Assembly (NCBI GenBank): GCA_018266555.1
Contig: JAFEAF010000017.1
Location: forward strand, 62,001-126,000
Direction: 5' to 3'
DNA length: 64,000 nt
DNA from: Bacteroidota bacterium
GTDB taxonomy: Bacteria; Bacteroidota; Bacteroidia; Chitinophagales; Chitinophagaceae
Part shown: positions 59,678-64,000 of the stretch, one piece after another
How positions within the stretch are numbered: position 1 is the stretch's first letter
Layout of the letters: each line of letters begins with the position of its first letter
Program-made: the position numbers and the translations under genes
The notes under the pieces: model-generated
What the model was told of the DNA's origin: nothing
Databases searched by the model: none
Seen by the model: only the letters and a program-made list of their open reading frames with translations

Positions 59678-62600
59678 TCAAAAATTATATTTTAATCCTA
59701 TCTGCCCCTGCCACCTGCTATTGATAGGATCTATAGTATAATAATGCCCGTTTAATCCGGTAGGTCTAATGAAGTTGAACGTAGGCAAATAACCAGATGA
59801 TGGTTTGCCAGGAGATATGTTATTCGCATCTTTAACGAATTTAAGTATATTGACTGTGTAGTTATTAGCATTGGTCACAAAAGTGATATGCCCCCAATTA
59901 TTGTTAAGCAGGTTCAGAACATTGAAAACATCAAAGCTGAGTTGCAGTGATTGGTGTTTATTCACTTTGCTCAATTGAAACTCATGCATCAGCTTTATAT
60001 CCAATTCATGATTCCACGGAGTACGCAATGCATTTCTTTCAGCATATAGACCTCTCCTTGTTTTTAAGTATTGATCTCCTTCAATGAAGTTGTTAAGATC
60101 AATCCACTGCCGGGAAGCTGTATAGACCTGTCCGTTGACCGTATAGTCAGCCAGCCTTATGTCATTCTGATCTTTTGGAATATACGGAAGGTTTGCATTC
60201 GCTGCATTTGAAAATGGATTACCACCCGCAGCATACACAACACTGTAAGGATTTCCCGACTGGCCGGAATAAAAGAAAGTCAGCGATGTTTTGTTCATTT
60301 GATTCCACATCAATGTACCGCTGAGTGTTCCTACAATACGATGGCGAAGATCAAAATTAGAATATGCTAAAGCAGGGTTATTGGGAACAATTGCAGGATT
60401 CACTTCATAGTTCGATTGGAAAGAATTCCGGATACCGTTGCTTATATCTTTACTCTTTCCATAGGTATAGGCCAGCGACCAGTTCATATTCAGTTGTTTT
60501 GCACCCATCTTTATATTATGGGTTTCTTTTGATAATTGTGCCGTTAGGTTATACCTGAATCCCTGTGTAGTATTAGTAAGAAAATATGCATTTGAATAAT
60601 TGCTATATAATTTCCCCCCTGTATATACCGGAGTTTGTGTTGGCCCCGATGTAAAATATTCTGACTGGTCTTTGATATTGATCTGTTGAAATTTTACATC
60701 AAATAAAGTTTTAGTGTATAAGGCATCCAGAGTAAGTTTATATCCGTTGCCAAATTTGAAATCAGCAGCTACATTACTTCTCCAGATACGGGGAAGCTTG
60801 AAATTATTATCAATAATGTCCACTTCACGGGTGTTGCTGGCGCCAGCTCCTCCATATTTTGATACCGTATCTTTTAAGTACAATGGATTGATGGCAAGAG
60901 GAACCACCTGGCCTCCGGGTCTGTAATCAATATTGCCATAGACGGTACCGGTTAGTGTGTATGCATAACCCAACCAGGCAAATGGCATTCTTCCTATAAA
61001 TATTCCAGTACCACCTCTTATAATAAATGATTGGTTTCCGTTCACATCAAAATTGAATCCTAATCTTGGCGACAGGGTTACCTTGCCCAGCCATTTATTA
61101 TTTAATTGAGAAAACAGAGTATGTGTATAAGTTGGATCTGGCGATATATAATCTGTAATCGTATTTAATGCAGGGTCGGTAGCGGGTTGTTTTCCTAAGA
61201 AAGGATAATCAAGTCGCAATCCCGGAGTCAATTTTAATTTTTTATTGAGTGTTATTTCATCTTGCCCATAAAGGCTCATTAAATTAACCGTGTAAGGATT
61301 CGGGGGATTATTATAAATAGCATCCCTGTTGTTTGGATATTTCGTATCTGTAGTAAATGCTCCACGAATACGATTGGGGTTATCTGCAAGGAAAGCGTTC
61401 AGGTTTGAATATTCCCATCGGCCATTCCATGAATTTATAAATCCATAAGTAAGATTATAAAATTCATTGTGAGTTCCAAAAGTAAATTTATGAATACCGT
61501 TTGTATAAGTAAGGTTGTTGCTTACTTCTATTGTTTGTTGTTTCATATTATAGATGGAAGCTTCACGCCAGGTACCTGCCCAAACAGCTCCACCGCCAAT
61601 ATCCATCAAGGGAGATAGTGTTCCGGGAAAAGTTCTGTATTCATGCACATTAATATAACTAACATTAAATTGATTGCTCAACCTATTATTTACTTTTGTT
61701 TTTAATTCAGCAACAAGGTTTACATTATTATTATACTGGGTAAAGTCTGTTGAAGAAAACTGAAAGTTGGTAGATGTGCGTTCCAGATTATTACCCCAGC
61801 CTTTTGTATAGATGCCTCTTACAGAAAGCGTATTTCTTTCGTTTAGGTTAAAATCAAAACGAGCAAAGAGTTTATTACTGTTTGTAAAAATAGTATAAGG
61901 ACCCACATAAGAACCGGCATCGTAACCATATTTATTTTTTAACTGATTATAAATAGCTGTTGCATCAGATAAAGAAACGGCAGCGCCGGGATCACCTGCA
62001 TTATAAAAAGTGGGTTCTTTTCTACGTGTTTGTTCATAGTTTACAAAGAAGAAAGCTTTACTTTTTATAATAGGCCCGCTCAGGCTGGCGCCATATTGAT
62101 AATCATGAAAAGAAGAACCCATTTTGGTTTTTAATCCATCTGCACTTTTACCGGTTAGTGTTTGATTTCTCCCAAATACATAAACGGAACCATGAATGTC
62201 ATTGGTTCCACTTTTTGTAACAGCATTTACACTGCCACCGGTAAAATTTCCAAGTTTTATATCGAATGGAGCCAACTGTACCTGCACTTCCTGAATAGCG
62301 TCAAGACTATACGGGTTTGTTCTGGTGCCGGATCCTGCAGAGCCGGACTGCCCCCCACCACTTACCCCTCCAAAAGAATTGCTGAAGCCAATCGCATCAT
62401 TATTAATTGCTCCATCTATCGTAAGATTATTATATCGAAAATTTGTTCCCGCATAAGCATTGTTATTTGATTGAGGCGTTAATCTTGTATAATCGGAAAG
62501 ACTTCTTCCTAACGTAGGTAGTGTAGCAAGCTGTGACCTGTTAATGGTAACGCCATTAATTTTGGGCCTTCTTGCAGTATTTATCACTACTTCCTCAAGG

Positions 62601-62944
62601 TTTTCTGTACTTGCTATTAAACTAACGTTCCATTCGGGATTATTGCCTAATGAAAGATTTATACTGTCAAACTTTTGTTCTTCATAACCGATAAAAGAAA
62701 AGGTTATAGTGTAGGGGCCTCCCGGTTTGAGATTCGGAATTACAAAAATCCCCTTATCATTTGTTTGAGCAGCTGTTCGAAACCCGGTAGATTCCATTTT
62801 TATAGTCACAGAGGCCCCACTTACAACAAGCCCGTTCGGATATATTACCCTGCCACTGACCGTTGCTGATGTTTCCTGCGAAAAACCGGAACTCCCAAAA
62901 CAAATAATTAATAAGAAAACTAATACTCCAAATTGTGGTTTCAT
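59678..62944 (-). CDS. Oar-like TonB-dependent outer membrane receptor
   Basis: 1088 residues with a signal peptide. A carboxypeptidase-regulatory-like beta sandwich (about 23-115: SGRVIYPNGLVVSGASVTIK) precedes a plug domain with the segment GGSVNAVTKSGTNDIHGSVY, typical of Oar-type receptors. The barrel ends GQIGLKYNF, with the terminal phenylalanine used for outer-membrane assembly. Oar-like proteins are TonB-dependent and often take up peptides or large ligands; the ligand is unknown. No SusD partner is next to it, so it is probably not a SusC. Confidence 0.92.
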   Translation of the reverse strand: MKPQFGVLVFLLIICFGSSGFSQETSATVSGRVIYPNGLVVSGASVTIKMESTGFRTAAQTNDKGIFVIPNLKPGGPYTITFSFIGYEEQKFDSINLSLGNNPEWNVSLIASTENLEEVVINTARRPKINGVTINRSQLATLPTLGRSLSDYTRLTPQSNNNAYAGTNFRYNNLTIDGAINNDAIGFSNSFGGVSGGGQSGSAGSGTRTNPYSLDAIQEVQVQLAPFDIKLGNFTGGSVNAVTKSGTNDIHGSVYVFGRNQTLTGKSADGLKTKMGSSFHDYQYGASLSGPIIKSKAFFFVNYEQTRRKEPTFYNAGDPGAAVSLSDATAIYNQLKNKYGYDAGSYVGPYTIFTNSNKLFARFDFNLNERNTLSVRGIYTKGWGNNLERTSTNFQFSSTDFTQYNNNVNLVAELKTKVNNRLSNQFNVSYINVHEYRTFPGTLSPLMDIGGGAVWAGTWREASIYNMKQQTIEVSNNLTYTNGIHKFTFGTHNEFYNLTYGFINSWNGRWEYSNLNAFLADNPNRIRGAFTTDTKYPNNRDAIYNNPPNPYTVNLMSLYGQDEITLNKKLKLTPGLRLDYPFLGKQPATDPALNTITDYISPDPTYTHTLFSQLNNKWLGKVTLSPRLGFNFDVNGNQSFIIRGGTGIFIGRMPFAWLGYAYTLTGTVYGNIDYRPGGQVVPLAINPLYLKDTVSKYGGAGASNTREVDIIDNNFKLPRIWRSNVAADFKFGNGYKLTLDALYTKTLFDVKFQQINIKDQSEYFTSGPTQTPVYTGGKLYSNYSNAYFLTNTTQGFRYNLTAQLSKETHNIKMGAKQLNMNWSLAYTYGKSKDISNGIRNSFQSNYEVNPAIVPNNPALAYSNFDLRHRIVGTLSGTLMWNQMNKTSLTFFYSGQSGNPYSVVYAAGGNPFSNAANANLPYIPKDQNDIRLADYTVNGQVYTASRQWIDLNNFIEGDQYLKTRRGLYAERNALRTPWNHELDIKLMHEFQLSKVNKHQSLQLSFDVFNVLNLLNNNWGHITFVTNANNYTVNILKFVKDANNISPGKPSSGYLPTFNFIRPTGLNGHYYTIDPINSRWQGQIGLKYNF

Positions 62945-63192
62945 TTTTAACTAATTTGAAGCAAAAAAAGTATTCTCGTATTAACTTTAAGTTACCGGCT
63001 GATTAAACAATTGTTACTGAATTATTATCAGAACATGAACAATATCTGTTTTGTATAAAATTTTGTCCTTTAATATTTGTATTCTTTCTCCATATTAAGA
63101 AATTATTAATTCAGATATTTGATTAAGGTTCCCAGTCAGAACCAGTTATTTTCGCAAACATTCCGGTGCTTGCCGGAAAAAAACCAGGTTAT

Positions 63193-63840
63193 ATGGCACT
63201 TAATTCTTTGCTTAACATCTTTGTTCCGAAAAACAAGATTTTTTTTGAGCTGTTTGAAAAAGTAGCTGAAAATGTTGCTAAAATGGGATCGCTGTTAAAA
63301 GATGTGGTAGCCGAACCCGATTTTGACAAAAGGGCTTTGATCATCAGCAATATTGAAGACCTGGAACATGCGAACGATGAATTGACTCATAATATTTTTA
63401 CTGAATTGGGCCGCAATTTCATTACCCCTTTTGACAGAGAAGACATTCACTACCTCGCTTCATCGCTGGATGATATTGCTGATTATATATATGCTGCTGC
63501 TAAGAAGATTAATTTCTACCGGGTAAATCCAAATGATATGGGGATGCAGAAAATGTCAGAACTCATTGAGCAAAGTGCAATGCAGGTAAGTCTTGTGGTT
63601 AAACACCTCCGCAATATGAAAGAGATGCGCCAGATCACCGAGGCATTGGTAAAAATCAACAGCGTAGAAAACCAGGCCGACGATATTTTTGACATGAGTA
63701 TTGAGCGGTTGTTTGCTACAGAGCCAGACGCAAAAGAAGTGATTAAGAAAAGAGAGATATACCAGGTGATGGAGATTGTGACAGACAAATGCGAAGATGC
63801 CAGTAATGTGATTGAATCTATTTTAATAAAATATGCTTAA
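63193..63840 (+). CDS. DUF47 family PhoU-like protein
   Basis: About 215 residues from the ATG at 63193; an in-frame GTG at 63166 is open but begins with atypical sequence. All-helical, with ALNSLLNIFVPKNKIFFELF at the start and EDREDIHYLAS-like acidic metal-binding helices (DREDIHYLASSLDDIADYIY). DUF47 proteins resemble PhoU and usually pair with a PiT phosphate transporter, which begins 63 bases downstream. The pair most likely imports inorganic phosphate, with DUF47 as the modulator. Confidence 0.9.
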   Translation: MALNSLLNIFVPKNKIFFELFEKVAENVAKMGSLLKDVVAEPDFDKRALIISNIEDLEHANDELTHNIFTELGRNFITPFDREDIHYLASSLDDIADYIYAAAKKINFYRVNPNDMGMQKMSELIEQSAMQVSLVVKHLRNMKEMRQITEALVKINSVENQADDIFDMSIERLFATEPDAKEVIKKREIYQVMEIVTDKCEDASNVIESILIKYA

Positions 63841-63903
63841 CAGGTTTTGAAAAACTAACTAAAACTTCTTTTGAATTAAGCTATACTTACAAACCGGGAA
63901 GTT

Positions 63904-64000
63904 ATGACTCTTTTGATTGTTATTATTGGGCTGGCATTAATTTTTGATTTCATTAATGGCTTTCATGATGCTGCCAATTCCATAGCTACCGTGGTATCTA
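63904..64000 (+). CDS. PiT family inorganic phosphate transporter (5' end only)
   Basis: The first 32 codons are present; the gene runs off the window. The start contains the PiT signature DFINGFHDAANSIATVVS after a hydrophobic first helix. Phosphate uptake is driven by a proton or sodium gradient. Coupled to the upstream DUF47 gene. Confidence 0.9.
   Translation, partial: MTLLIVIIGLALIFDFINGFHDAANSIATVVS

Overview
The window reads as chromosome of a member of the Bacteroidota, most likely a Chitinophagaceae-like soil or water bacterium. The evidence is: two proteins ending in a type IX secretion (T9SS) sorting domain, two TonB-dependent receptors with N-terminal carboxypeptidase-like domains, GH97 and GH20 glycosidases, the F0F1 gene order atpB-E-F-H-A with a signal-peptide-bearing subunit a, and promoters of the Bacteroidota type (TTTG, about 20 bp, TAnnTTTG) in place of -35/-10 boxes. 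The family-level placement is inference. I see no tRNA, rRNA, CRISPR array, insertion sequence or phage genes.

Layout. 0-5 kb: nth, a large GAF-like protein, and a Crp/Fnr regulator next to a one-cysteine peroxiredoxin-like gene, with a large inverted repeat between the last two. 5-13 kb (minus strand): a secreted M1 aminopeptidase; a metallophosphoesterase/kinase-like/Omp85-barrel protein cut in two by one in-frame TGA; and a lipoprotein made of two tandem SdiA-regulated-type domains. 13-20 kb: an HD-domain/PycTM fusion, korA (2-oxoacid:ferredoxin oxidoreductase), an S10 carboxypeptidase, a class A beta-lactamase-like protein and a DUF488 protein. 20-27 kb is housekeeping: DUF3108 and a flippase-like membrane protein, ruvC, a HIT protein, greA with an attenuator-like leader, a hydroxyacid dehydrogenase with rsmA, and pdxA. 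26-31 kb: a two-gene secreted unit with a formylglycine-generating-enzyme-like protein, a LolA-like protein with an ABC-2 exporter, and a small secreted fibronectin-like protein.

31-41 kb: a four-gene unit (TonB-dependent receptor, TPR protein, membrane protein, winged-helix regulator) whose promoter carries a perfect palindrome between its two boxes, then two T9SS cargo proteins, one of them a large extracellular nuclease. 41-45 kb: atpB-E-F-H-A, followed by a terminator and no gamma subunit. 45-52 kb: an ABC exporter, a large secreted protein with a caspase-like His/Cys pattern, and a PhoB/PhoR-like two-component system. 52-64 kb: GH97, GH20 and DUF885 enzymes, a serine hydrolase, an Oar-like TonB-dependent receptor, and a DUF47-PiT phosphate transport pair cut by the window end.

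Items most worth a second look are the HD-PycTM fusion (12984-14246), the interrupted phosphoesterase/kinase-like/Omp85 protein (7596-11246), the greA leader terminator with its very strong Shine-Dalgarno, the palindrome inside the TonB-receptor promoter, the inverted repeat between the Crp/Fnr and peroxiredoxin genes, and the caspase-like secreted protein. All functional statements come from reading motifs by eye; no database search was run.
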